From: Nitrospirales bacterium
GTDB lineage: Bacteria; Nitrospirota; Nitrospiria; Nitrospirales; UBA8639
Direction: 5' to 3'
Assembly (NCBI GenBank): GCA_029261255.1
Contig: JAJDBQ010000182.1
Location: 1 to 64,000, forward strand
Length of the DNA stretch: 64,000 nucleotides
Shown piece by piece: positions 41,015 through 50,890 of the stretch. A model generated the notes under the pieces. The model had not been told where the DNA came from and searched no databases. It was given only the letters and a program-made list of their open reading frames with translations. The first letter of the stretch is position 1. Each line of letters begins with the position of its first letter. A program made the position numbers and the translations under genes.

Positions 41015-42446
41015 AGAACCACGATCCGATCGCGGCTAAGGCAAGAAACCAGTGCAAGAAACCCAAAGCAGCACAGATCAACACGACCACGGAAAAGTCT
41101 CGATTCGCGACTTTACCGAGCATAAAATCGATTTTTGTACGTTCACGGTCAGTTAACGGATTCGAGTCACGTGAACGAGAACGCAACTGCCGAGCAGTGT
41201 TTACTAATAATAATGACGCAACATTTGCCAACATGGCAGATGCACCCAGCACCAATGGCAAATTTGTTTGCTCCCACGGGCCCTGAAGGTAAGCTCCACA
41301 TGCTATTCCGGCAAAAATGGCGATATGCACGACATTGTCTGCCCAAATATCCAACTCCTGGCCGAATTTTGACTCGGAGTACGTGAGCCTTGCGACTTCG
41401 CCATCACAGCAATCAATGATAACCGACAATTGAAAAAGGAAAGCCCCAATCAGAGCAAACTGCCACGAGCCGGGGATAAAAAATCCTGCTGCAAGTAAGC
41501 CCACGACCATGGACAGCACAGTAATCGCATTGGGTGACCATCGTAATTTCAGAAACAGTCGAGTCAGAATGCCAGAACATTTTCGATTGACGTAGCGATC
41601 AACAAATCCATCTAACCCACCCTTCAAAGTCTGCAGCGAACGGACCAACGTTTGTTCGGCCAGCTTTGGCCCCTGAGGTCCGCGAACATCTCGAAACCAA
41701 TGCGTCTCGCCGGGTATCGCCATGACCGTCCCTTCAACCGCAGCCTGTTCCAAGGCTAAACGTAAGGGATTCGTTCCACTGGCATGCAGCACACCCGATA
41801 TCCCCAATAATCGACCTGGCAACACCATCAGATCGCCAACGATTGGTAAACACGATGCTTCGTGATTGCTGCCGTGTGAAGTCATTTCTATCGTGGCAGC
41901 CACTGGGGGATCTCGAAACATGACAGAAGAGGCGGAGTTGCCTTCCAGGCCTTCAGGCCTCACCACCACGCTAGGGTTACCGACATGATAACCCTCCGTA
42001 GAATAACCGACGACAACAACCGCTTTACCTTGTCCACCCTCGTGTCTTAATTGTTGTACCAGTGAAGGAGAAAATACAGTATGGCAACCCACGACCATAC
42101 ATGACCCATTGACTTCATCGGCCAGCGTTTCCCACGTTTCAGAATCATGCGGAGGAAATTCGCGCACCGGCAGCCATCGGACGGCAGCCTGCAACCGGCT
42201 GTCTTGTTGTAATAAATTTCGAAGGGCTGCTTCCTCTTTGCCAGCTAAGACCCAAATTTGAGAGATACCACCGCGTTGTAAAGTGAGTACAGCTCGTTGA
42301 AAAAGAGTCATCCCGCCAACACGCGTCAATGGACTGGGCATAACCTGCTCAGAATCCATGTAGTCAGAAGCGAAGACGCCTGCAGATGTCAGCAGAATGG
42401 CTGTATCAACAGCGTCGGTTGTCTCTTGTTTGAGAATTCCATCCAT
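40962..42446 (-). CDS. CDP-alcohol phosphatidyltransferase with degenerate N-terminal nucleotidyltransferase-like domain
   Basis: C-terminal DCCDGEVARLTYSESKFGQELDIWADNVVH matches the CDP-alcohol phosphotransferase motif. Confidence 0.88.
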   Translation of the reverse strand: MDGILKQETTDAVDTAILLTSAGVFASDYMDSEQVMPSPLTRVGGMTLFQRAVLTLQRGGISQIWVLAGKEEAALRNLLQQDSRLQAAVRWLPVREFPPHDSETWETLADEVNGSCMVVGCHTVFSPSLVQQLRHEGGQGKAVVVVGYSTEGYHVGNPSVVVRPEGLEGNSASSVMFRDPPVAATIEMTSHGSNHEASCLPIVGDLMVLPGRLLGISGVLHASGTNPLRLALEQAAVEGTVMAIPGETHWFRDVRGPQGPKLAEQTLVRSLQTLKGGLDGFVDRYVNRKCSGILTRLFLKLRWSPNAITVLSMVVGLLAAGFFIPGSWQFALIGAFLFQLSVIIDCCDGEVARLTYSESKFGQELDIWADNVVHIAIFAGIACGAYLQGPWEQTNLPLVLGASAMLANVASLLLVNTARQLRSRSRDSNPLTDRERTKIDFMLGKVANRDFSVVVLICAALGFLHWFLALAAIGSWFFVTSMAWLLRRNLISRA

Positions 42447-42459
42447 AGCTAGATCACGT

Positions 42460-43215
42460 TCATGTCACGGGAATATTTGAAGGCCTCTGCTCGATGGCCT
42501 TGATCGCCGATACAATCTTCAATTCGCCTCTTTTCACATCTTCAGGGAAGTCTATTTCGATCCAGGGTAGTCCCCCAATTTTTTCATAACCGACCCGCAC
42601 ATCCTGAAAAAAAGTCGTGAGCGCATCCTCATATTCCATATCCAACTTATCAGCCTCAATACATGCCTGAACAGCATTCAGCAAAGATGGAACATCTTGC
42701 TTTTGCACCTTCAAAAACCCCACGCCTTCACCAGTTTCTTCGTAATCGGCCGGAAGTACCTTGCTCAAAGAAAGCACACGACCATCTTGCGCTGCGACCA
42801 TACATTCTTCAGTTTCTTGTCTCACCGTTTCATCCATCAACAATGCCGAAGGCTGAGAAGACTGCAACAAACGAGTTAAAATCTCTGAGGCATACAACAC
42901 ATCGGCATCCATCAGCACAACATCATCATTCATTTCATCTCGTGCCGCCCATAGTGAGGTAATACTTCCTCGAACAAATTTCTCGTTCACGATATATGTA
43001 ATAGGACAGGTTGAAGCTTCTGCATGCATCGCCTCACGAATCGCATCTTGTGCAAAACCCACGACCAACACAATTTCAGACACACCCAACCGATTCAAGC
43101 ATTCCACATGACGTGACAAGAGAGTCCGCCCTCCAATCGTCACCAAACATTTAGGCTTCCCACCTGTGACAGCTTGCAAGCGCCGCCCTACACCCGCGGC
43201 GAAAATAATGGCCTT
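42460..43215 (-). CDS. Sugar/phosphonate-type nucleotidyltransferase
   Basis: MKAIIFAAGVGRRLQAVTGGKPKCLVTIGGRTLL NTP-transferase motif. Confidence 0.88.
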   Translation of the reverse strand, partial: KAIIFAAGVGRRLQAVTGGKPKCLVTIGGRTLLSRHVECLNRLGVSEIVLVVGFAQDAIREAMHAEASTCPITYIVNEKFVRGSITSLWAARDEMNDDVVLMDADVLYASEILTRLLQSSQPSALLMDETVRQETEECMVAAQDGRVLSLSKVLPADYEETGEGVGFLKVQKQDVPSLLNAVQACIEADKLDMEYEDALTTFFQDVRVGYEKIGGLPWIEIDFPEDVKRGELKIVSAIKAIEQRPSNIPVT

Positions 43216-44303
43216 CACGCTCGAATCTTCTTCAGTGTTGATTGAAAGGCATCGAGAAATCCTTCAATATTCTCGTTCGTCAAAACACCGATATTGGCTA
43301 CTCGAAAAATCTTGTTCTCTAAGGGGCCTTGGCCAGCATAGATAACGTAGCCCGCATCCTTCAACTCATCATGAAGCTGGGGATAGGCAACCCCCTCAGG
43401 CAAATTGAACGCGGTCAATGTGTTCCCTTGTGCCTCTGGCGGTAAGACCGCTTGAATACCCATGGCTTGCATACGCGTTCGAATCGTGGACGCATAGCCT
43501 CGAAAGCGCTTGATACGATTCTCAACACCTTCCTCTAACAGTTCATCCAGAGCTTCACGAAAGGCATAATATACTTGCACGGCTGGAGTAAAAGGGATCG
43601 TCCCTCGCTCCTGCTCTTCATAGTAATTCGCTAAACTTAGATACATGGAGCGTTTGGGATGTTTCATCACCTGCTGCATAAAACCCTTCCGAACCAACAC
43701 GAACGCCAGCCCGGGAAACCCTTGGATACATTTCTGTGCAGCCCCGGCCACCAAATACATCTTCGCTCCACCAATATCGACAGCCTCCCCGCCCAAACCA
43801 CTCACTGAATCCAACATAAACACGCGGTTCTTACTATCCACCATTTCCGCTATTTCTTTGACGGGGTTGATAAAACCTAGTGTCGTTTCGTGATGCACCA
43901 TGGCTACGGTATACACCTCAGGATGTTGGATCATCGCGAGCTCGATCATCTTGATGTCCGGTGCCACACCCCAATCATATTTCATATCGGGAACACCAAT
44001 ACGATGCATTTTGATCATGGCCGACAAACGATCTCCATACACACCATTGGTAATCACCATCGCCCGCTTCCCTATCGGCAGACTGGATAATAGCGCCGCT
44101 TCGACCGCTGCGGTCCCAGAACCCGTCAGTATGATTGCCGTATACTCGTCTTCCTCCCCAGGAACAAATGCCTTGAGCAATCTCTGGCGAATATCGTTGA
44201 GCAATTCCGAACATTCTGATTCCCGATGACAAATATCCGGCTGGATCAAAGCCTGTCGCACGCGATCAGACACATTCACCGGACCGGGGTTTAATAAGAT
44301 CAT
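43215..44303 (-). CDS. 2-aminoethylphosphonate:pyruvate aminotransferase-family protein
   Basis: LNPGPVNVSDRVRQAL, ILTGSGTAAVEAAL, FMLDSVSGLGGE, AAQKCIQGFPGLAFVLV. Confidence 0.82.
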   Translation of the reverse strand: MILLNPGPVNVSDRVRQALIQPDICHRESECSELLNDIRQRLLKAFVPGEEDEYTAIILTGSGTAAVEAALLSSLPIGKRAMVITNGVYGDRLSAMIKMHRIGVPDMKYDWGVAPDIKMIELAMIQHPEVYTVAMVHHETTLGFINPVKEIAEMVDSKNRVFMLDSVSGLGGEAVDIGGAKMYLVAGAAQKCIQGFPGLAFVLVRKGFMQQVMKHPKRSMYLSLANYYEEQERGTIPFTPAVQVYYAFREALDELLEEGVENRIKRFRGYASTIRTRMQAMGIQAVLPPEAQGNTLTAFNLPEGVAYPQLHDELKDAGYVIYAGQGPLENKIFRVANIGVLTNENIEGFLDAFQSTLKKIRA

Positions 44304-44348
44304 CTATTCAATTCCTTTATGGTCAGCATTCCAAATACACGTGGTTGA

Positions 44349-44930
44349 TTAGGATACGCTCTGCTTAAATCGCTTCGTCAATTCCTGTGGAGCTAAGGCA
44401 ATGCGATCCGCCTCTTCCAATTGTTCGTTCACTTTGATCAAGAGAAAACTTGGTCCGGAATCGGCAAGCATCGCCTTAAACTCATACACAATGTCTTCTT
44501 TTTCCCATACACGCTCGACATTCATATAGCCCGCGGCTCTTGCGACTTTATCCAATCCCACCATGCGTGAGTACGTGGGTTGGTTGCCTGTCGTCCCATA
44601 CACTTCATTATCAAAGACCACGTGAATCAAATTCTTCGGCTGCAACGCCCCAATCGTGGCCAAGGTCCCTAAACTCATCAGCACATTTCCATCTCCATCA
44701 AACACTACCACCGTTTTCTCTGGCTGCGCTAAAGCCAAGCCTAATCCGATCCCAGCCGTGGCCCCCATCGACCCGATCATATAAAAATTCTGATCACGAT
44801 CTCGGAGCTTGCAGGCCTCACGCGAAGGAAACCCATTACAGACAATAAGAGGCTGATCAGTTAGCAGTTCAAAAATGGCGGCCATGGCTTGCGCCCGACT
44901 CTGCATCACACCTTCTTCAGGACCAATCAT
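44349..44930 (-). CDS. Phosphonopyruvate/sulfopyruvate decarboxylase, TPP-binding (beta) subunit
   Basis: FYMIGSMGATAGIGLGLALAQPEKTVVVFDGDGNVLMSLGTLATIG TPP motif. Confidence 0.82.
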   Translation of the reverse strand: MIGPEEGVMQSRAQAMAAIFELLTDQPLIVCNGFPSREACKLRDRDQNFYMIGSMGATAGIGLGLALAQPEKTVVVFDGDGNVLMSLGTLATIGALQPKNLIHVVFDNEVYGTTGNQPTYSRMVGLDKVARAAGYMNVERVWEKEDIVYEFKAMLADSGPSFLLIKVNEQLEEADRIALAPQELTKRFKQSVS

Positions 44931-44948
44931 GCGAGCTCCGCTCTAATA

Positions 44949-45060
44949 AGGGAAAAGGGAGAAGTAAGAAGTGGGAAGTAAATAGCAAAAGTCCATCGGT
45001 TATTTACACTCGTTCCTTGTCCGTTCGTTCTTCTCACTTCTTACTTCTCCCTTTTTCCCT
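44949..45060. repeat. Near-perfect 25/26-bp inverted repeat between the two decarboxylase subunit genes
   Basis: AGGGAAAAGGGAGAAGTAAGAAGTG (44949-44973) versus CACTTCTTACTTCTCCCTTTTTCCCT (45035-45060). Confidence 0.85.
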
Positions 45061-45065
45061 AACTT

Positions 45066-45563
45066 TCAAGGTTGCACCGTTTTCACGATGCCCTTTTTCA
45101 AGAGCAAGGCCACGGGAATACGTTGTTCCATAAATGTTTTGGCGGTCCATTGCAGATCTTCAGTCATTGTCTCAGCAGTGAGTGTTCGGTGGGGAATTTT
45201 GATGGTATCCAGTAGCGTGGTCATCGTTTCGCCCATCACTAAATGCTCGGGTGCATCCTTCCCTTCAAACCCTCGCCAAGAAACCAGCAAAAGACACGGG
45301 ATTTGATAAATCAAATTCAGTGATTCCAACACATTCAGCGCATTCCCTAGACCAGAATTCTGCATGAGAACAGCTGGAACTTTTCCACCGAAATAGGCAC
45401 CGGCTGCCATGGCCACCGCTTCATCTTCACGAACCGCAGGTGTATAGATCCGTTCTTCCGTTAAATGCGCAATAATCCCACCAAGAATGGTATCCGGCAC
45501 TCCCGTAAAGAAGTCGAATCCGATATCTTGAAGACCTTTGACAAAATCGTCAGCTTCTAACAT
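45066..45563 (-). CDS. Phosphonopyruvate/sulfopyruvate decarboxylase, PYR (alpha) subunit
   Basis: FFTGVPDTILGGIIAHL, REDEAVAMAAGAYFGGK, MQNSGLGNALN. Confidence 0.82.
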   Translation of the reverse strand: MLEADDFVKGLQDIGFDFFTGVPDTILGGIIAHLTEERIYTPAVREDEAVAMAAGAYFGGKVPAVLMQNSGLGNALNVLESLNLIYQIPCLLLVSWRGFEGKDAPEHLVMGETMTTLLDTIKIPHRTLTAETMTEDLQWTAKTFMEQRIPVALLLKKGIVKTVQP

Positions 45564-45855
45564 GGCAATATATTCAGCAAATCACACAATCCTATTATTC
45601 GCCCACATGAAAATAAGGGACCTATTCCACAAAATATATCAGGAAAACCTACCTACATGAATGATCAGATAAATAACACCGGCACACGCAGATCAACAAC
45701 ACGTGCAGAACAAGACAGGGATTATAGCCCCCGATAAGGGCATTCTCAAGAAAACCACCTGAGTAAGTTGCGGGAAAAATTCAGAAAAGAGTAGACTAGC
45801 CTTTTTGCTGTGCAGATTCGCTTGGCTTCACCCTAATGAGAGACGTGACATTAGA

Positions 45856-46257
45856 ATGAAAACCACAAAACGGTCATCGAAATCGACGTATACTGAAGAG
45901 CATGCCCAGAGCGGTCTGACGGCCAAACTCCCTCGATTGGAAACCTGGCCTAACCAATATTCAGGATATGTCATTACCATTGAAATTCCAGAATATACCG
46001 CGATCTGTCCCAAGACCGGCTTACCCGATTTTGGCATCATCAACCTGACGTATGTACCCGACAAACATTGCCTCGAGCTCAAATCACTCAAAGTCTATAT
46101 GCACGGCTACCGAAATCTTGGCATTTTCTACGAAAATGCCGTGAACAAAATTTTGGAGGATATCGTCAAGGCCTGCAAGCCTGTTTCAGCGACTGTCATC
46201 GGTGAATTTACCGCCCGCGGTGGTCTGAGCAGCACCATCGAAGCATCCTACCCTTAA
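45856..46257 (+). CDS. queF: NADPH-dependent 7-cyano-7-deazaguanine reductase QueF
   Basis: TAICPKTGLPDFG, ELKSLKVYMHGYRNLGIFYEN, FTARGG. Confidence 0.95.
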   Translation: MKTTKRSSKSTYTEEHAQSGLTAKLPRLETWPNQYSGYVITIEIPEYTAICPKTGLPDFGIINLTYVPDKHCLELKSLKVYMHGYRNLGIFYENAVNKILEDIVKACKPVSATVIGEFTARGGLSSTIEASYP

Positions 46258-46558
46258 CAAATCCTCCAATCATAGACATGGCTAGACACAAGTAGAACGA
46301 CCGCTTACTTGGTTAAATTCAAGAACCCCACACGGACTGACGTCAATAAAGTCTGTTTCAAGTGCCGGTTCTTCACGACTGCCGCCTATCATTCAAAAGT
46401 TTTCATCCAACATCACACATAGGCTCGCCGTGATAGACAACAAAATCGCCGAAGGCGGTTTAGCCTGACAGCTATCTATTAAAAAGGTATGTCAAACAGA
46501 AGGGGAAAGATGCGACAAGGATTGATGACGTAAGGAAGACTTCACTTATTAAATAACT

Positions 46559-46762
46559 CTATGATTTACCCACAAAATCTCCATTCTGGGAGGAATTCGT
46601 GTTTGATGATTGATCTGCAAGATGCATTTGCTCAGCGCCATCACAACCGGGGCCACACAACCACTTGAACCGTTTCGTTTGAAAAATACGATAGCCGCAG
46701 CGTGAACACACAGTGGAACGTGTGGCGGGTTTCTGGGAATATTGAGTGAGCTTTAAGTTCAT
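46559..46762 (-). CDS. Small zinc-ribbon-like protein
   Basis: VCSRCGYRI...WLCGPGC; M at 46762 is a plausible start within a longer ORF. Confidence 0.45.
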   Translation of the reverse strand: MNLKLTQYSQKPATRSTVCSRCGYRIFQTKRFKWLCGPGCDGAEQMHLADQSSNTNSSQNGDFVGKS

Positions 46763-47394
46763 GACCAACCTCGACCTGCTAGAGAATTTTGATCTCCTTG
46801 TTAAAATAGGGAAATATCGTGAGCTCGTAAATAGTTGAAAGGAGGGATAAAACGTTAAAGGCTTAGTATCCTGATCGTTTCCACCCAGCTTCATTGGCAA
46901 AGATTCTTCCTCGCCTACTCGCACAAAATCGCTTCGGTTGCTTAGTCGCCACATTTCCGTAAGACCCCTATTCACAGATCGTTGACCTTCGCCTTCTGCA
47001 ACCACAGCCATGGCATCATGAAAACCGCCAAAAGATTACTGCTTGCCACAGCATCGATTAGGTCCTATGAAGAATAGCTAGGATTTCATTCACTAGGATA
47101 CGCTCACTAAATCGAATACGGAGAGCACAGTGATGAGCAAACGTTATTGTTATCAAAGTGAGGGAGAGAAGCCATCGATCAGCTTAGGATGGTAGGCCAT
47201 CATCCTATGTGCAACTCTCTTCTGGTTATGGGAATAAGTCCTATGCTAGACAAACACGTACACTGAACAATCATCCGTCAGGGGTCAGACTCGAATAAAT
47301 TAAACACGACTCTTCACATCAAGCCATTTGATGTCGGAAAATTTGAAAGGAAATCATATCTGATCTTATCGTCCACTGTTCGTCTCATCGCAGA

Positions 47395-48510
47395 TTACTG
47401 ATCAAAGAATTCTTTGATCGTTTCAGCAACATACGTTAACTGCCCAGAGGACAGTTCAGGATAAATAGGAAGAGACAAAACTTCTTGGGCAGCCTGTTCA
47501 GCGAAGGGGAAATCTCCTTTGTGATATCCCAACGTCTCGTAACATTCCTGAAGATGGAGTGGGACGGGGTAATAAATACGATTGCCAATGCTCTTTTCCG
47601 TCAAATACGCACTCAGGTCATCTCGCTTGGGGGTCCGGATCGTGAATTGATTGTAGACATGCGTGTTCCCATCCGCCACAACCGGAAGAGTCACGTGATC
47701 AGTCAAACCATGTTCGTGAAAAAGTTGTCGATAAGACTCCGCATTATTCTGCCGTTTCGTGGTCCAGTCGTCTAAGTACTGGAATTTTATTTGCAAAACT
47801 GCAGCCTGCAAGGCATCTAATCGGCTATTCATCCCAATCAGATGATGATGATACTCCGAGCGACTGCCATGCACCCGCATGAGTCGTAACCGTTCAGCTG
47901 CTTGAGAGTTATTTGTCGTGATTAAGCCACCGTCTCCAAATGCACCTAAGTTTTTTGATGGAAAAAAACTCAAACAGCCTGTGTGCCCCAGAGCCCCGGC
48001 TTTCGTACCATTTTGCATAGCCCCAATCGCTTGGCAGGCATCCTCTATCACTGGGATGCCATGTCTAGCAGCCACGGTATTGATCGCGTCCATATCTGCG
48101 CATTGACCAAAGAGATGTACCGGCAGAATCGCTTTCGTGTGCGATGTGATTTTTTGAGCTAACTGTGTCGCGTCAAGATTAAAGGTATCAGCACAGATAT
48201 CCACAAATACTGGACGCGCGTGCAATCGACTCATGACGCCAGTTGTCGCAAAAAAGGTAAATGGCACCGTGAGCACTTCGTCTCCGGGCTGAATATCGAG
48301 TTCCATCAGGGACAGGAGAAGTGCATCACTTCCTGACGCCACTCCTATGGCATGCTCAACACCGAGGAATGTGGCTATGGTGCGCTCAAATTGTTCAACG
48401 TGAGGGCCAAGAATAAAACTTTGTTGAACACAAACCTCTTCAATCACCTGCATGAGTTCTGGCTGAATACGCTGAAATTGTGTTTTTAGATCAAGTAAAG
48501 GGACATTCAC
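47395..48510 (-). CDS. DegT/DnrJ/EryC1/StrS aminotransferase
   Basis: GVASGSDALLLSL, EDACQAIGA, LSFFPSKNLGAFGDGG. Confidence 0.93.
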   Translation of the reverse strand: MNVPLLDLKTQFQRIQPELMQVIEEVCVQQSFILGPHVEQFERTIATFLGVEHAIGVASGSDALLLSLMELDIQPGDEVLTVPFTFFATTGVMSRLHARPVFVDICADTFNLDATQLAQKITSHTKAILPVHLFGQCADMDAINTVAARHGIPVIEDACQAIGAMQNGTKAGALGHTGCLSFFPSKNLGAFGDGGLITTNNSQAAERLRLMRVHGSRSEYHHHLIGMNSRLDALQAAVLQIKFQYLDDWTTKRQNNAESYRQLFHEHGLTDHVTLPVVADGNTHVYNQFTIRTPKRDDLSAYLTEKSIGNRIYYPVPLHLQECYETLGYHKGDFPFAEQAAQEVLSLPIYPELSSGQLTYVAETIKEFFDQ

Positions 48511-48582
48511 AGAAAAAAAACTCCATCAAAGAGTGAGCAGATATGAAGAAACAACCCGTTTGCACGCCAGAACTCTCTTGCA

Positions 48583-48831
48583 GGGGCTGTTGAGTCATTC
48601 TCAAAGATAGCTCGCAAATGCTCCAGGAAATAATATTGTCAGCAGCTGAAGAGAATGGTCAAAAAGTTCACCCAGCAAGGCCATAGCTCTTTTGACGCGT
48701 GGAGCGTTCTTCCAGTACGTGAGCACAGCAAAATAGCGACCTGCCTGCACGAAGCCGCTTCGGCAGGCATGGAACCGATAGCCTGTCAGCCGTAGCTTTG
48801 GCGAAGGCTGGTGGATTTTTGCAACATTCCC
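48583..48831. repeat. MITE-like dispersed repeat, copy B, carrying an extra internal hairpin insert
   Basis: Matches 3564-3751; insert of about 60 bp around 48741-48805 with GCCTGCACGAAGCCGCTTCGGCAGGC. Confidence 0.65.
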
Positions 48832-48909
48832 TTGCACAAAACCTACCGAAAGACAGCGCAACCTTACCAACTACCAGTCTCGATTGCTATAGATTTCCCT
48901 CATGCTCGT

Positions 48910-49347
48910 CTATGTCCCAGAAGATGGCAACAGGGTTAATATCGCCCAATAGCGAAACGCTTTCCCTAAACCAATAAACAGTAATGCGCCAAACCAGGAA
49001 ACCCGCAACCATCCAGCCGCCACACACAATGGATCGCCCAATATGGGAACCCATGATAAGAGGAGAATTGGGCTCCCCCACTGTCTCACACGGTCGACGG
49101 CTCGACGATGTGCCGCCTTTGATAAGGTCGTCAGCGGATACCGCAACGCGATGATCCAACCCAACCCCCATGAACTCATGCCACCTAACGTATTGCCAAC
49201 CGTCGCCACAGCCAAGAGATTCGAATATGGCACGTCGCCATGTGTAGCAAGAGCAACTAACAGCACCTCTGAACTACCGGGCAAAATAGTTGAAGAGAGA
49301 AACGCACTAAAAAATAGCCCTAGCAGTGAATAATCTTCTCCCGTCAT
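48910..49347 (-). CDS. YqaA/DedA-family (SNARE-associated) membrane protein
   Basis: FLSSTILPGSSEVLLVAL, TVGNTLGGMSSWGLG, PILGDPLCVAAG. Confidence 0.85.
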   Translation of the reverse strand: MTGEDYSLLGLFFSAFLSSTILPGSSEVLLVALATHGDVPYSNLLAVATVGNTLGGMSSWGLGWIIALRYPLTTLSKAAHRRAVDRVRQWGSPILLLSWVPILGDPLCVAAGWLRVSWFGALLFIGLGKAFRYWAILTLLPSSGT

Positions 49348-49357
49348 CCTAATTTTC

Positions 49358-49594
49358 TCATCTGGAGGGAGGGGATGTTATTTGGCGGATGGATTGAAAT
49401 TTCATATTGGCATCACATGTAATCTCAAATATACCTTGCACACCCTGGTAGGAGAGAAAAGGACGTAACACCCTGGCTGGAAATCTGACAATACGTCCAT
49501 CAGCAGCAGTCGCCACAATATGTTCGACGACTCCTTGATAATATCCTTGGAACCGTTCAGGCGATATATTGAGCCGCACTTTAACTCTTTGCAT
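49358..49594 (-). CDS. DUF2835-like small protein
   Basis: RFQGYYQGVVEHIVATAADGRIVRFPARVLRPFLSYQGVQGIFEI. Confidence 0.7.
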   Translation of the reverse strand: MQRVKVRLNISPERFQGYYQGVVEHIVATAADGRIVRFPARVLRPFLSYQGVQGIFEITCDANMKFQSIRQITSPPSR

Positions 49595-49790
49595 TGTTCT
49601 TCAATAAAACTCAGATAAACTCTGGGCCTAAGGATGCTGATCTACTTGCACTCTCATCAATGATTGCTGGATTCTCGTCTACGCTATCCCTGCACACTTA
49701 ACGTACCGCCTCAGGTATGATACAAACATATACAACCCGCACGAAGACTCGATCTTCCGTATACCCTCAGAACCATCAGGAATACCATCA

Positions 49791-50582
49791 ATGTATCACC
49801 ACGAATTAGAGACGATCCATCAGGCCATGAGCCAGGCAACCACACGCCTTAACAGAATCATGTACGAAGGCCTGAAAGTCCAAATTAAATCCGATGGCTC
49901 TCCTGTGACGAATGGAGACATCGAAGTCAATCAGATTCTCCAGCATGCATTGTTGAGTGCCTTTCCAAATGATGCCTGGTTATCCGAAGAATCGCCAGAC
50001 GATTCACCACGACTCCAGGCTCAACGCGTTTGGATCCTCGACCCCATCGATGGCACCAAACCCTTCATCAAAAACTTACCTCACTACACAATCTCTCTCG
50101 CATTGATCGATAAAGGAGAACCTGTCATCGGTGTGATCTTTAATCCTGCTACGCAAGAATTCTTTTGTGCCATTCAGGGACAACAACCAACCCTCAATGG
50201 TCAACCGATTCACATCCGCACCATAACCAACCCCTCAGAAAGAACGTTTCTCGTCAATTCCTGGCAGGTCAACCAAGCAACCTTGAATACATGGAAGAGC
50301 GCACATCGCTGTCCTCCACTCATGGGATCCATTGCCTATTCATTAGCTCTCGTGGCTGCAGGACAGGTCGATGGCGTCATCAATATTGGCCCACAAAATG
50401 AATGGGATATCGCAGCAGGGCTCCTCCTCGTCCAAGCAGCTGGCGGACTCGTCTTTGACCGCAACCAAAATTCTTTGCAATGCAATCAACCAAATCCTAT
50501 GGTCAATGGCATTATCGCCATACGCCCCGATGCCCTCCCGACGATACAACCATGGCTTTCTGAGATCACTAGTTCTCAGTAA
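49791..50582 (+). CDS. Inositol monophosphatase-family (CysQ/SuhB/HisN-like) phosphatase
   Basis: LSEES, DPIDGTKPFIKNLPHYTISLALI, WDIAAGLLLVQAAGG. Confidence 0.9.
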   Translation: MYHHELETIHQAMSQATTRLNRIMYEGLKVQIKSDGSPVTNGDIEVNQILQHALLSAFPNDAWLSEESPDDSPRLQAQRVWILDPIDGTKPFIKNLPHYTISLALIDKGEPVIGVIFNPATQEFFCAIQGQQPTLNGQPIHIRTITNPSERTFLVNSWQVNQATLNTWKSAHRCPPLMGSIAYSLALVAAGQVDGVINIGPQNEWDIAAGLLLVQAAGGLVFDRNQNSLQCNQPNPMVNGIIAIRPDALPTIQPWLSEITSSQ

Positions 50583-50890
50583 GCTGGCAATGCTTCCCCT
50601 TCCATTTCATTGCTATCTGTGGCTCTATCCTGCTTGAGAATCAATGCCGTTCGCATGCGTTCTTGATCATCCCAATAAGTCACCAGACTGTTTTACTTCA
50701 TTATCATGAAACGTCTGCGGTCTCTTGCTACCGAACGCTTCATACACGTTCAGCAGATTTAACCCTTTTCGCTTTTCAACCGAAAAAACAGAGAAGCCAA
50801 AGGCTCGATGACCGTCGAGTCGTTCTTACTAATCTTAGTGAGCTCTCGTCGCCAGTCGTAATCGGCAACGGTGAGCTTGGGTTGAACGCA

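Noticed and set aside
45600-45855. PreQ1-type riboswitch upstream of queF
   Set aside because: No convincing preQ1 aptamer could be traced in the leader.
46763-47011. N-terminal extension of the 46559-47011 ORF
   Set aside because: Low-complexity, non-conserved-looking; the CxxC protein most plausibly starts at 46762.
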